A stretch of 64,000 bases of DNA, from assembly GCA_024398405.1 (NCBI GenBank), contig JAKSJE010000001.1:1-64000 (forward strand), read 5' to 3'. Positions 43,591 through 52,896 of the stretch are shown in pieces. Position 1 is the stretch's first letter. Each line of letters begins with the position of its first letter. The DNA comes from Bacteroidaceae bacterium (GTDB taxonomy: Bacteria; Bacteroidota; Bacteroidia; Bacteroidales; Bacteroidaceae). Made by a program: the position numbers and the translations under genes. The notes below the pieces were generated by a model. That model worked only from the letters and a program-made list of their open reading frames with translations. It did no database searches and was not told the origin of the DNA.

Positions 43591-45492
43591 TTATTTTAGC
43601 TTAATCCTCGTTCCACTGATTATGACTTCCTCTTCGTCCGTCATGTACCTGATTGCCGCGTCGATGAGCCGGTTGCTTATCATAATCGATGACAGTTCCG
43701 TCAGCTGATGGAACTTCCTGTCCTCAAGCAATGCCATGATCTCCTCTCGTGCCGAATCCACGTGGTCCTGACTTATGTGACGCTGTCCGATGCATACGTC
43801 ACACTGTCCGCAGTCGTGCCGGCTGTCCTCGCCGAAATACTTCAGCAGCGCCTTGCTCCTGCAGCAAGTCGTGCCGGAGGCGTAATCCAGCATGTGCTTG
43901 ATGCGCTCAGCGTATTCCTCTTTCCTTTTGTCATAGACATCGGGACTGAGCACGAGCCTGTCGGGGGCGGCTCTCGGTGTCGTGAACTCAATCGTAGGTG
44001 AACTGGAGAAGGGTATGTAGTCGATGATGTGTGAGTGACTGAGTGCCTTGAGTGTGTTGTATATCATGTCAGGTGTCAGTCCGGTGATGTGGGACAGCAG
44101 CGTCTCCTCGATGCTCACATAGTCGGCGAACAAACCTGAATAGCTTCTCAGGAGGGCACGGATGACTTCGTCGGTGTCGTGCTCCTGATTACTGAGCCGG
44201 TACAGGTCTTCCTTGTTGACGAGGAACATGACCACTGACTTCTTGTCGTTCTCGCTCTTATATCTTATGTAGCCGGCGTTGTTGAGCAACTGAAGGCTGC
44301 TTTCCGTCTGGACGGGATATTGGTGGAACAGAGTGCAGAATTTATCCATCGAGAAGTTGAAAGTCCTGCCAAGTCCTTCTCCCTCGCCTACCTGGAAGAA
44401 GTAGCAGATGTTCTCGTAGGTCTTCCTTATGTGGTCGGTGTCAGGGTATGTATCGGTGACGCGGCGAGTGAGGATCTGTCTGTCGTGGGGGTTATACAGC
44501 AGAACGGCATAGGCCTTCTTCCCGTCTCTTCCGGCGCGACCGGCCTCCTGGAAATATGCTTCCACGGAGTCCGGCAGGTTGTAGTGGATGACCAGGCGCA
44601 CGTCTGGCTTGTCGATGCCCATGCCGAAGGCGTTTGTGGCGACCATGACGCGGTTCCTGCCCTTGGTCCAGTTGGTTTGCCTGAGGCTTCTTTCCGCCTC
44701 GGTCAGTCCGGCATGGTAGCTGTCGGCGGTCAGTCCGCTGTCACGGAGGAAGCGGGCTATCTCGCCAGTCAGTTTCCGGCTTCTGGTATAGACGATGGCA
44801 CTGCCTTCCGTCACGCTGCTCAGGATGTGGAGCATCTCACCGGTCTTGTCCTCGGTGCGCCTGACTATGTAGGCGATGTTGGCTCTCTCGAAACTCATGG
44901 AGAACACGTTCCGTTTGCCGAAACTGAGCCGGTCCTGTATGTCATCCACTACCTTTGGCGTAGCGGTGGCGGTAAGGGCAAGCACGGGCACATGGTAGGG
45001 AATGAGCGACCTGAGGGCTGCGATCTTCATGTACGATGGGCGGAAGTCATAGCCCCACTGTGAGATGCAGTGGGCTTCGTCGATGGTGATGAGGCAGATA
45101 CGCGGTATCTGCACCAGCCTGAGCCTGAACTGCTCCGACTCCAAGCGCTCAGGTGACACATAAAGGAACTTGTAATTGCCGTAGGTGCAGTTGTCGAGCA
45201 CTCTGAGTATGTCATCATGGAACATCCCGGAGTATATGGCCTCGGCCTTGATGCCTAACGACCTGAGCCGTGCCACCTGGTCCTTCATCAGCGAGATGAG
45301 CGGTGTTACCACGAGGCACATGCCGTCCATGGCGAGTGCCGGAACCTGGAAGCAGACCGACTTGCCGCCGCCGGTAGGCATGAGACCCAACGTGTCATGA
45401 CCTGCTCCGATGCTCTCTATGATTTTCTCCTGGATTCCCCTGAAAGCATCGAAACCCCAGTATTGTCTCAGTATGTCAAGATACCTCGCCAT
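43591..45492 (-). CDS. recQ: ATP-dependent DNA helicase RecQ
   Basis: A 633-residue 3'-5' helicase of superfamily 2. Motif I is LMPTGGGKSVCFQVPAL near residue 38, motif II DEAHCISQWGYDFRP near 137, motif III LALTATATPKV, and motif VI YFQEAGRAGRDGKKA near 330. A RecQ zinc-binding domain (CCRSKALLKYFGE with later CGQCDVC) follows; the HRDC domain is reduced or absent at the short C-terminus. It acts in recombination and fork repair. It overlaps the end of recJ by 17 bases, a natural pairing since RecQ and RecJ together resect DNA ends in the RecF pathway. Confidence 0.95.
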   Translation of the reverse strand: MARYLDILRQYWGFDAFRGIQEKIIESIGAGHDTLGLMPTGGGKSVCFQVPALAMDGMCLVVTPLISLMKDQVARLRSLGIKAEAIYSGMFHDDILRVLDNCTYGNYKFLYVSPERLESEQFRLRLVQIPRICLITIDEAHCISQWGYDFRPSYMKIAALRSLIPYHVPVLALTATATPKVVDDIQDRLSFGKRNVFSMSFERANIAYIVRRTEDKTGEMLHILSSVTEGSAIVYTRSRKLTGEIARFLRDSGLTADSYHAGLTEAERSLRQTNWTKGRNRVMVATNAFGMGIDKPDVRLVIHYNLPDSVEAYFQEAGRAGRDGKKAYAVLLYNPHDRQILTRRVTDTYPDTDHIRKTYENICYFFQVGEGEGLGRTFNFSMDKFCTLFHQYPVQTESSLQLLNNAGYIRYKSENDKKSVVMFLVNKEDLYRLSNQEHDTDEVIRALLRSYSGLFADYVSIEETLLSHITGLTPDMIYNTLKALSHSHIIDYIPFSSSPTIEFTTPRAAPDRLVLSPDVYDKRKEEYAERIKHMLDYASGTTCCRSKALLKYFGEDSRHDCGQCDVCIGQRHISQDHVDSAREEIMALLEDRKFHQLTELSSIMISNRLIDAAIRYMTDEEEVIISGTRIKLK

Positions 45493-47206
45493 CTGTTGCC
45501 CTGATGTCCTCTATCTGGAGTTGTATCTCGCCTTTCTTGTGGGTGTTGTCCTCGATGAAATAAGCGATGTCGAACGAATGACGGGTTTTGATGAGGTTGA
45601 CCTCGGAACTCTGGCCGAAGGCGATGCCGTTGATGATTCGCTTGCACGAGTTGTCGATGAGCTCCATCTTGATGTGCTCACGCCCCTTGCCGACTACCTT
45701 GCTCGTCCCGTAGTCATATACGTTGTAGGAGCAGAACACCGGCTTCTCGTTCCCCGGTCCGAACGGACGCATGTGCTTCAGGTCGTGGTTGATGCGGCTG
45801 GTGACTTCGGTGAACGGAATCACGGCGTCAATGTCGAGGGTGGGGATGTCGTGACCTGAGGCGATATGCTCTTTGGTGTATTCGTTGATTCTCCTGCGGA
45901 ATTCCTCGAGATGCTCCTCCTTGAGCGACAGTCCTGCCGCATAGGTGTGGCCGCCGAAGTTGTCGAGGATGTCGCGGCAGCTCTCGATGGCTTTGTAGAT
46001 GTCGAAGCCGTTTATGCTCCTTGCTGAGCCCGTGAGCAGTCCTCCGGACTCTGTCAGCACGACAGACGGACGGAAGTACAGTTCCGAGAGTCGTGACGCC
46101 ACGATGCCGATGACTCCTTTGTGCCACTCTTTGTTGCAGATGACCAGGGCGTCGGCCTCCTTGTACTCAGGTGTGCTCTCCACGAGGCTGTTCGCTTCCT
46201 CAGTCATCTTCTTGTCGAGTTCCTTGCGCTCTTCGTTGTATTGGTTGATCTGTTCAGCCTTCTCCAGAGCCGACTCGTAGTTATGCTCTATGAGCAGTTC
46301 CACTGAGGCTCTGCCGTTCTGCATCCTTCCCGAGGCATTGATGCGCGGACCTATCTTGAAGATGATGTCGTTCATCGTGAGTTCCTTGTCCTGCAGTCCG
46401 CAGATGGTGGTGATGGCTTTCAGCCCTACGCTCGGATTGTTGTTCAGTTGTCTCAGTCCGTGGAAGGCGAGGATGCGGTTCTCGCCCATGATCGGAACGA
46501 TGTCAGACGCTATGCTGACCGCCACGACGTCTAAGAGCGGAATCAATTGGCTGAACGGAATGTCGTTGCTGATGGCGAATGCCTGCATGAACTTGAACCC
46601 CACTCCGCACCCCGACAGATCCTTGTACGGGTATGTGGCGTCCTTGCGCTTCGCGTTGAGGATGGCGACGGCGGGCGGCAGCACCTCGTCAGGCACGTGG
46701 TGGTCGCAGATGATGAAGTCTATGCCGATGCTCTTGGCGTAGGATATCTCGTCCACTGCCTTGATACCGCAGTCCAGCACTATGATGAGTGACACGCCTT
46801 TCTCCTTGGCGAGGTCGATGCCGCGTCTCGATACGCCGTAGCCCTCGTCATAGCGGTCGGGGATGTAGAAGTCGAGATTGGAGTAGAACTTCTGCAGAAA
46901 ACGGTACAGCAGGGACACGGCGGTGCATCCGTCCACGTCGTAGTCGCCGTAGATGAGTATCTTCTCCTTGCTGCCCATCGCCTCGTTGAGCCTATCGACG
47001 GCAGTGCGCATGTCCTTCATGAGGAATGGGTCGTGAAGGTCATGCAACTGTGGCCTGAAGAACTTGGAGACGTCTTCAGGTGTCTTTATACCTCGTCGCA
47101 CGAGGAGTTGGCTGGTGACGGAGTTGACGTGGTGCTCGTTAACGAGACGGTCAGCCGCTTCCTGCTCTTCCTGTGTCAGAGGAACGTAATTCCATTTGTA
47201 GTTCAT
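45476..47206 (-). CDS. recJ: Single-stranded-DNA exonuclease RecJ
   Basis: A 576-residue 5'-3' exonuclease of the DHH superfamily. Motif I is IYGDYDVDGCTAVSL near residue 80, the DHH motif appears as FIICDHHVPDEVLPPA near 158, and the DHHA1 domain carries GGHTYAAGLSLKEEH near 440. Two metal ions are held by these acidic and His residues. It degrades single-stranded DNA during RecF-pathway and mismatch repair. It lies directly upstream of recQ with overlapping ends, so the two are almost certainly one transcript. Confidence 0.95.
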   Translation of the reverse strand: MNYKWNYVPLTQEEQEAADRLVNEHHVNSVTSQLLVRRGIKTPEDVSKFFRPQLHDLHDPFLMKDMRTAVDRLNEAMGSKEKILIYGDYDVDGCTAVSLLYRFLQKFYSNLDFYIPDRYDEGYGVSRRGIDLAKEKGVSLIIVLDCGIKAVDEISYAKSIGIDFIICDHHVPDEVLPPAVAILNAKRKDATYPYKDLSGCGVGFKFMQAFAISNDIPFSQLIPLLDVVAVSIASDIVPIMGENRILAFHGLRQLNNNPSVGLKAITTICGLQDKELTMNDIIFKIGPRINASGRMQNGRASVELLIEHNYESALEKAEQINQYNEERKELDKKMTEEANSLVESTPEYKEADALVICNKEWHKGVIGIVASRLSELYFRPSVVLTESGGLLTGSARSINGFDIYKAIESCRDILDNFGGHTYAAGLSLKEEHLEEFRRRINEYTKEHIASGHDIPTLDIDAVIPFTEVTSRINHDLKHMRPFGPGNEKPVFCSYNVYDYGTSKVVGKGREHIKMELIDNSCKRIINGIAFGQSSEVNLIKTRHSFDIAYFIEDNTHKKGEIQLQIEDIRATDGEVS

Positions 47207-47528
47207 TATATGTTGTCATTTTATTATATGCTATCTTGATGACTGCGTCATTCCTGGACGGCTATATGGCTGTTATCGCTGATAAGCCTTCTCTCAGCCA
47301 TCGGTATCGTCGCTTCCCGGTCACGGCCGACCCAAGACAGTGAGCCGTCGGTGAGCAAGCTCACCAACCATCGAGACATGAGGGTGGAGGGCATGGCCGA
47401 TGGAGTTCCGGTGTGCTCTCAGAGCGACTTCGAATCTTCGCAACCCCCTAATCCTTCATCATCATAACGCCAATGTCGGACCACAAATTATTAAAGATGT
47501 GTATATCCAGTGTAAAGTTACAAAAAAA
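47207..47528. other. Leader/spacer upstream of recJ
   Basis: No gene seen. On the minus strand TAACTTTA at 47513-47520 is a weak match to the -7 box and would give recJ a leader of about 300 bases. The stretch has a hairpin GGTGAGC/GCTCACC near 47352 but no recognisable RNA. Confidence 0.4.
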
Positions 47529-47546
47529 GCATGGATTTCTCCATGC
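47529..47546 (-). terminator. Terminator of the GIN-lipoprotein/GntR/ABC operon
   Basis: GCATGGA and TCCATGC pair around a 4-base loop; the minus strand continues with seven T. It lies 34 bases downstream of the GIN lipoprotein stop codon. Confidence 0.9.
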
Positions 47547-47580
47547 CTTTGTTGACAATGATGTATAAAAAACCTTAAAC

Positions 47581-48414
47581 TTATCGATTTATCGTCTTTG
47601 CCCTGAGCTTTTTCGAGTCGATTTTGCTCAAACTACCTACATTCCGTGTAAACAAGTCGGTCTGTCCTTTGAGTTCTATCTCGCCTGTTCCAGAGCTGTT
47701 GGCAATGAGATTCGTGCACTCGACGTCCAGTTCCACGTCGCCTGTGCCGCTGTTGTCGATAGTGATGCAGTTGGCTGTCACGTATGCCTTCACGTCGCCC
47801 GTGCCTGGGTTCACGATGTTGGCGTTGTTCCGGCATTCCACGTTCCTGAGTTTGATGTCGCCTGTTCCTGTGTCGTTGATGACGAGACTGTTGCATTCCA
47901 TGTCGCTGATGTCCACGTCGCCCGTGCCGTTGAGGTAGATGGCGAAGTCGCCGAAACTTACTCGTGACCTGATATCAAGGTCGCCGGTTCCGTTAAGTTG
48001 CACGGAGGCGAGGTCGGGCGTGACGATGTGTAGCGTCAACGACGGCACGCGATGCGTTATGCTCTTCTTGGGACGTACCTCGAGAACGCCGCCCTCTGAA
48101 CGGAAACTGTACATGCCGATTACTTCCTCGTTACCGTGAATAGTCACTCTGGTGGTGTCTCCGTTGTTGTATATCACATCCACGTGTCCATCCATCACGA
48201 TGTTCTTGAAGTCGCTGAGGAGAATCTCCTTCGTGACTACCTTCCCCCATTTGCCTGAGTCGCGGAATCCTTCGTCGAAGTCGTCGTCATCGTCGTAGTA
48301 GGCTTCCTCGGCTGCTTCTTTGATCGCCTCTTTGATGACTGACTTGTCGATGCAACTTACCATTAGTCCTGTGACCATGCACACGGTCACAAATGCGATA
48401 AATAGTCTTTTCAT
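47581..48414 (-). CDS. Head-GIN (DUF2807) lipoprotein
   Basis: A 277-residue lipoprotein (signal MKRLFIAFVTVCMVTGLMVSC). After an acidic linker (YYDDDDDFDEGFRD) comes a right-handed beta-helix made of near-regular turns marked by NGTGD, TGTGD, PGTGD and SGTGD motifs, the mark of the auto-transporter-like GIN domain family DUF2807 (PF10988). Its role is unknown; it is exposed on the periplasmic or outer-membrane side. It is the last gene of the operon with the GntR regulator and the ABC exporter, 24 bases after the regulator, hinting at a shared envelope-stress or export role. Confidence 0.88.
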   Translation of the reverse strand: MKRLFIAFVTVCMVTGLMVSCIDKSVIKEAIKEAAEEAYYDDDDDFDEGFRDSGKWGKVVTKEILLSDFKNIVMDGHVDVIYNNGDTTRVTIHGNEEVIGMYSFRSEGGVLEVRPKKSITHRVPSLTLHIVTPDLASVQLNGTGDLDIRSRVSFGDFAIYLNGTGDVDISDMECNSLVINDTGTGDIKLRNVECRNNANIVNPGTGDVKAYVTANCITIDNSGTGDVELDVECTNLIANSSGTGEIELKGQTDLFTRNVGSLSKIDSKKLRAKTINR

Positions 48415-48438
48415 ATCACTGTTTTATTCTGTGGGATT

Positions 48439-48816
48439 TCATAACTCACCTTCGTTCCATCCTTCTTTCTCGAATGCCCTGACGATGTCGGCTTTGGCGA
48501 GTCCGAGTTTCCTCGCCCTCTCCATGAAGTCGGGCAACTCGCGCTCGATGAACTCATTGCGCCTTGAGTCGTAGATTCTCGTGGACGCACCTTCATTGAC
48601 GAAGTATCCGAGACCGCGCTGGGTGTCGATGATGTCCTGACTCTGAAGAACCGCATATGCGCGGTTGACGGTGTTGATGTTGACTTCCATCTCCGCTGCG
48701 GTCTCGCGGACAGACGGCACTCGCTCGCCTTCCCTGAGCCTCTCGTCGAGTATCATGTCGCATATCCGCTCCGCGATTTGCAAATATATGGATTTATTTT
48801 CATTAAATGCTATCAT
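48439..48816 (-). CDS. GntR-family regulator, YtrA subfamily
   Basis: A 125-residue repressor with an N-terminal winged helix (RICDMILDERLREGERVPSVRETAAEMEVNINTVNRAYAVLQ, read in parts) and only a short C-terminal helix pair, typical of the YtrA subfamily, which lacks a large ligand domain and usually controls a linked ABC exporter. A dyad AGTGTA...TACACT at 50590-50613, near the start of the same operon, is its likely operator, making the operon self-regulated. Confidence 0.88.
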   Translation of the reverse strand: MIAFNENKSIYLQIAERICDMILDERLREGERVPSVRETAAEMEVNINTVNRAYAVLQSQDIIDTQRGLGYFVNEGASTRIYDSRRNEFIERELPDFMERARKLGLAKADIVRAFEKEGWNEGEL

Positions 48817-48847
48817 AGCCTGTCTTTTTATAGAATGATATGGAGAA

Positions 48848-48910
48848 TTAACAGTTGATTACATTTATCAACATGATGAATACTGAGATTATTGCCAGAA
48901 TGATTCCCAT
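48848..48910 (-). CDS. 20-residue hydrophobic microprotein
   Basis: ATG at 48910 opens MGIILAIISVFIMLINVINC, stop at 48848. It is almost wholly hydrophobic, enough for one membrane helix, and starts just 6 bases after the permease stop. It lies between the permease and the regulator genes and fits the pattern of small membrane proteins that bind a neighbouring transporter. No homologue is known to me, and the length makes chance possible. Confidence 0.4.
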   Translation of the reverse strand: MGIILAIISVFIMLINVINC

Positions 48911-48916
48911 AGTCGG

Positions 48917-49861
48917 TTATTTGTTGAGGAGCGACGCCTTCTTGTAGTTCCTGTATGTGCCTGCCCACAACACCACGCTGAGTATCACCTCGACCGCGAA
49001 TGCCACGTACATCCAGGTGAATATTCTCGTGAGAAGGTCTGTGGCGAACTCGATGCTCGCGAGACTGGCCTCAAAATCACTGGTATGTGTGCTGAAATAG
49101 ACGGACATGATGACTATGGCTATGACCACGAGTACCAAAATGACCACACCTAAGCCGATGAGTATGACGATGGTAAGTGGTATGTTGTGGCGGTATTTTC
49201 TTGAATTGACGTAAGAGAACAGCCCTGAGTAGAATGCTATCGTGATTATCTGGAGCACCCATGCGACATAGAGTAACTTCTGCATGCAGTCGGCGAATGC
49301 CTCGGCAAGTGCTATGCCATAGTCCGGACCGTATGACACCTCATTCTCGAACTTCATGCTTAGGCCAAATTCACGCATGTATGAACTGACATTTGTCGTA
49401 AAAATTGCTGGGATAATCGTACTCACGCTGTCCGCACCATTGAAGATGAGCGAAAGCAGCATCTGGATTATGTCTGAGACGATATATCCCACTATGCATA
49501 CTGCTAAAGTTCCTCCGATATTTACCGCGACATGCCACCAGAACTTCTCTTTGATTGTGGCTGGCAACGTCAACTCCATGATGCGTGTGTTCTTCGCGAC
49601 CATATTATGGAACAGATACCCTGACATTATCGCTACAGACCATTGGGCGATGTTGTGCAGCCAACCGATGAACTGGTAGGTGTTGAAGACCTTGCTTTCT
49701 ATTCCTATTGTGGCGAATGACTGATTGCAGAGGAAGGTCAGGAGTGTCGTTCCTGTGAACAGTACGAGTATCACGATCGCCGCATTGCGATAAAGACTCT
49801 TGTTTACCGTGTAGTCCCACTTGCCGTAAGCAAGGAAACGTGCTTTGCTGAATGAATCCAT
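48917..49861 (-). CDS. ABC-2-type exporter membrane protein
   Basis: A 314-residue protein with about six hydrophobic helices (around 26-46, 67-85, 105-127, 185-212, 223-247 and 280-300) and no signal peptide. The first segment (YTVNKSLYRNAAIVILVLFTG) and the long loop between helices 3 and 4 resemble the membrane half of YtrA-linked ABC exporters. It starts 12 bases after the ATPase gene. Substrate is unknown; the family often handles cell-wall-active peptides. Confidence 0.75.
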   Translation of the reverse strand: MDSFSKARFLAYGKWDYTVNKSLYRNAAIVILVLFTGTTLLTFLCNQSFATIGIESKVFNTYQFIGWLHNIAQWSVAIMSGYLFHNMVAKNTRIMELTLPATIKEKFWWHVAVNIGGTLAVCIVGYIVSDIIQMLLSLIFNGADSVSTIIPAIFTTNVSSYMREFGLSMKFENEVSYGPDYGIALAEAFADCMQKLLYVAWVLQIITIAFYSGLFSYVNSRKYRHNIPLTIVILIGLGVVILVLVVIAIVIMSVYFSTHTSDFEASLASIEFATDLLTRIFTWMYVAFAVEVILSVVLWAGTYRNYKKASLLNK

Positions 49862-49872
49862 GACGTTGTGTG

Positions 49873-50574
49873 TTAGTGTGTTACATTGTTTAGGAATAGT
49901 CTCTCCAAGTCGATGCTCTCATTGTCGCTGAAGAGCGAGTCCATCTTGTCATTTACTACGACTCTATTTCTGTCGATAATGGCGACATGGTCGAGCAGAA
50001 GCTCCACATCCTTCACTTGGTGCGTGGAGATGATTACGGTCTGGTTCTCGTCGAGTCCTGCCGCGATTGCCTTGCGGAACTGGCTTTTCGACGGAATGTC
50101 AAGTCCGTTGGTCGGCTCGTCCATGAGGAGGATGCGTGAGCCGGTGGCAAGGGCTATCGCCATGTAGGCTTTCTTCGACTGACCCATTGACAACTCGCCG
50201 AGGCTGACATCAGTGCTCATATCGAACACGTTAAGGCTCTTGCTGAGTCTGTCCATGCTGAACTTGGGGTAGAGTGGGGCGATGGCGTTCACGTAGTCCT
50301 CTAATCTGACTTTCGGCAGGCTGTAGTCTTCCGGCACGATGAACAAGTCGGCGAGCAGTGACGCCTCTCGCAGTGAGGTGTCCTTGCCGTCGAGTGATAC
50401 CACTCCTGACTTAGGGCGCAGGAGACCCATGATGAGGTAAAGCAGGGTGCTCTTGCCTGTACCGTTCTTTCCGAGCAGTCCATAGACTCCCGGACACCCG
50501 AATGTGAGGGTGAAGTCTTGGAATACATTCCGGTTTGGTGCGTAACCAAATGTGATGTTCTTGATTTCTAACAT
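49873..50574 (-). CDS. ABC transporter ATP-binding protein
   Basis: A 233-residue ATPase with Walker A YGLLGKNGTGKSTLLYL near residue 32, a signature motif in the LGELSMGQSKKAYMAIAL stretch near 130, Walker B ILLMDEPTNGLD and the switch His in STHQVKDVE. It pairs with the membrane protein encoded next. Promoter at 50615-50622 and operator at 50590-50613 lie directly upstream. Confidence 0.93.
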   Translation of the reverse strand: MLEIKNITFGYAPNRNVFQDFTLTFGCPGVYGLLGKNGTGKSTLLYLIMGLLRPKSGVVSLDGKDTSLREASLLADLFIVPEDYSLPKVRLEDYVNAIAPLYPKFSMDRLSKSLNVFDMSTDVSLGELSMGQSKKAYMAIALATGSRILLMDEPTNGLDIPSKSQFRKAIAAGLDENQTVIISTHQVKDVELLLDHVAIIDRNRVVVNDKMDSLFSDNESIDLERLFLNNVTH

Positions 50575-50589
50575 ACTTAATAGAATTAT

Positions 50590-50622
50590 AGTGTACTACA
50601 TAACTATTACACTGCAAAGGTA
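50590..50622 (-). promoter_or_regulatory. Promoter and YtrA-type operator of the ABC exporter operon
   Basis: The -7 box TACCTTTG (minus strand) is at 50615-50622. Just downstream, 50590-50613 is a 24-base dyad with arms AGTGTA and TACACT and TA steps placed symmetrically inside (AGTGTAnTA half-site). It covers the predicted transcription start, so binding of the GntR-type product would block initiation. Confidence 0.75.
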
Positions 50623-51190
50623 TGACATTATTTTGAATCAACCAAATTTTTTGCAAGAAAAATGCGGAAAAACCTGATTTTCCTATGTCGGTATTCGGGA
50701 AATCCTCGCATATAACCAGGTCGGTCGTCAGCGAGCAATCGACATGCGAGATGTCCGGGAAGTCCTTGCCGGACTTCCTGGGTAGCTTGCTGACAACTCT
50801 GGCAGGAGACGTGAACATAGGTGTGATCGCCTGCATGACAGACAGAAAAGGCTTGCTTTCTATGTATGGAACGCTTGGTCGCGATTGCCCTTCCGCACAG
50901 ATGTGTCTGGGAGAGCGCGTAATTAGGCCTGGAAGAACGCTCACCGAGGTGTGGTCATGCGCTCTCCCAGGCCTGACAAGCGAAGTCGCTGACGCGGATG
51001 GGTTTTGTCTGCGCCGCATCTGACCACTCGCTTGGGTGTGTCTGTGTGTTATCTGTGCGTGGCGGTGGCGATGGCGCGTCGCGGATGGGGCTCTATGGGG
51101 TGGAACGGTTTCATTTTCAGCCGGAACCGGCCATCGGCATTACGACGCCAATGACCGGTTCCGGCTGAAGGGTGTTCACTTGTGTTGTCG
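50623..51190. other. Hairpin-rich intergenic region
   Basis: No gene with recognisable features, although a 112-codon frame is open on the plus strand at 50685-51023. Three inverted repeats stand out: GGAAGTCC/GGACTTCC around 50757-50782; CTGGGAGAGCGC at 50907-50918 with GCGCTCTCCCAG at 50959-50970, partly overlapping the alternative pair AGGCCTGG/CCAGGCCT; and TTCAGCCGGAACCGG at 51116-51130 with its complement at 51155-51169. The last is placed to end the symporter transcript but lacks a T-run. Confidence 0.5.
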
Positions 51191-52768
51191 TCAGTCTTGT
51201 TCTTCCATGAGCGAGGTCGTCGCTTTGACGGTGACTTCACGCTCATAGCACTGGAACATCTTGTTGACTTCCGCCTTGTTCCTCATGTGCGTGATGGCAC
51301 TCACCAGCGGCACGAGTACCATTCCGAGTACCATTGCCAGTACGCCGGCGTTGATAGGCGAGGTGAAGAATGGCGAGATGAAGGTGCCGCCTGTGAATGT
51401 GGCTGCCATGCAGAGACACATCACTGCCACGCCTGCTATGAAGCAGACCCAAACGGATGCGGGCGTGGTGCGCTTCCAGTATAGTCCGTAGAGGAACGGT
51501 GCGAGGAAGGCTCCTGCCAGCGCGCCCCATGAGATGCCCATGAGCTGTGCTATGAACGTGACGGAACTCTTGGCTTGTATGACGGCGAGTACTGACGAGA
51601 CGGCTATGAAGAACACGACGAGCAGACGGATGCATAGCAGTTGGCTGCTTTCCTTCATGGTCTTGCCTGAGCGTCTGACTGACGGCATGATGATGTCGAG
51701 CGTGAGTGTTGAGCCGGAGGTGAGCACGAGGGATGAGAGCGTGGACATGGACGCCGAGAGCACGAGGATGATGACCACTCCGATCATGAGGTCGGGCAGG
51801 GTGTCGATCATCTGCGGTATGATGCTGTCGTAAATCGGCGTGCCTGATGCCGCGTACTCGATGTCGGCGGCATAGAGACGGCCGAAGCCGCCGAGGAAGT
51901 AGCATCCGCCTGCCACGATGAGCGCGAAGACGGTGGAGATGACGGTGCCTTTCCTGATTGCGCCTTCGTCACGTATGGCGTAGAACTTGCCGACCATCTG
52001 AGGCAGGCCCCACGTACCGAGCGAGGTGAGCAGCACTACACCTAATAAATATATAGGCTCAGGACCGAAGAAAGAGACGAACGCACCTGACAACGCCGGC
52101 GCTGACTCTGACGGAATCTGGGAGAGCTGTGCGATGGCCTGGGAGAATCCGCCGTTGCTCTCGAGCACTGCACAGATGACGGCGCAGATGCCGACGAGCA
52201 TAATCATTCCCTGGATGAAGTCGTTGACCGCCGTAGCCATGTAGCCGCCTACGAGGACATAGACTCCGGTGAGGACCGCCATGGTCACGACGCACCATGT
52301 GTAGTCGATGCCGAACGACATGACGAAGAGGCGCGAGAGCCCGTTGTAGAGGGATGCGGTGTAAGGGATGAGGAAGATGAACACGATGACTGACGCTGCT
52401 ATCTTCAGTGCCGGGGAGCCGAAGCGCTGGCCGAAGAAATCGGGCATTGTGGCGCTCTTCAGGTACTGGGTCATGAGCCTCGTGCGCCGGCCGAGTATGC
52501 GCCAGGCGAGCAGCGAGCCGATGAGGGCGTTGCCTATGCCTATCCATGTGGAGGCGATGCCGTATTTCCAACCGAACTGGCCGGCGTAGCCTACGAAGAT
52601 GACAGCGGAGAAATAGGAGGTGCCGAAGGCGAATGCCGTCAGCCAACTGCCTACATTACGGCTGCCGAGAACGAAACCCTGTACGTCTTTCGTACTTTTC
52701 CTGCAACTGATTCCCACACCGATCATCACGGCGAAGAACAAAACCAGAATGATAATTTTCAGAATCAT
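51191..52768 (-). CDS. Sodium:solute symporter (SSS family)
   Basis: A 525-residue membrane protein with about 13 helices. GFVLGSRNVGSWLTAFAFGTSYFSA near residue 31 (read in two parts) carries the family's sodium-site residues, followed by GQRFGSPALKIAAS and the LVGGYMATAVNDFIQGMIML stretch typical of PutP-like members. The substrate cannot be told from these motifs; proline, other amino acids and sugars occur in the family. The tyrosine-rich leader peptide and terminator upstream (52819-52950) strongly suggest tyrosine or another aromatic amino acid. Transcription starts from the promoter at 52993-53000. Confidence 0.9.
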   Translation of the reverse strand: MILKIIILVLFFAVMIGVGISCRKSTKDVQGFVLGSRNVGSWLTAFAFGTSYFSAVIFVGYAGQFGWKYGIASTWIGIGNALIGSLLAWRILGRRTRLMTQYLKSATMPDFFGQRFGSPALKIAASVIVFIFLIPYTASLYNGLSRLFVMSFGIDYTWCVVTMAVLTGVYVLVGGYMATAVNDFIQGMIMLVGICAVICAVLESNGGFSQAIAQLSQIPSESAPALSGAFVSFFGPEPIYLLGVVLLTSLGTWGLPQMVGKFYAIRDEGAIRKGTVISTVFALIVAGGCYFLGGFGRLYAADIEYAASGTPIYDSIIPQMIDTLPDLMIGVVIILVLSASMSTLSSLVLTSGSTLTLDIIMPSVRRSGKTMKESSQLLCIRLLVVFFIAVSSVLAVIQAKSSVTFIAQLMGISWGALAGAFLAPFLYGLYWKRTTPASVWVCFIAGVAVMCLCMAATFTGGTFISPFFTSPINAGVLAMVLGMVLVPLVSAITHMRNKAEVNKMFQCYEREVTVKATTSLMEEQD

Positions 52769-52818
52769 GGTAGATGAATTTATTTGTTAATGAATAATGT
52801 GAGCTCTGTCAAACGAAA

Positions 52819-52844
52819 AGACCTGCCTTTCAGGAGGCAGGTCT
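52819..52844 (-). terminator. Attenuator terminator upstream of the symporter
   Basis: AGACCTGCC (52819-52827) pairs with GGCAGGTCT (52836-52844), 8-base loop; the minus strand continues TTTTCGTTTG. It is placed 53 bases after the leader-peptide stop and 50 bases before the symporter ATG, inside the transcript of the symporter, so it acts as a regulatory rather than an end-of-gene terminator. Confidence 0.85.
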
Positions 52845-52896
52845 GTATGTCGTGTCGATGTGTTTTCTCTTGTCGCTACGCACATACTTCATTGCC

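Noticed and set aside
50685..51023. 112-codon plus-strand frame
   Set aside because: No promoter, no recognisable domain, and it spans strong inverted repeats; more likely non-coding.
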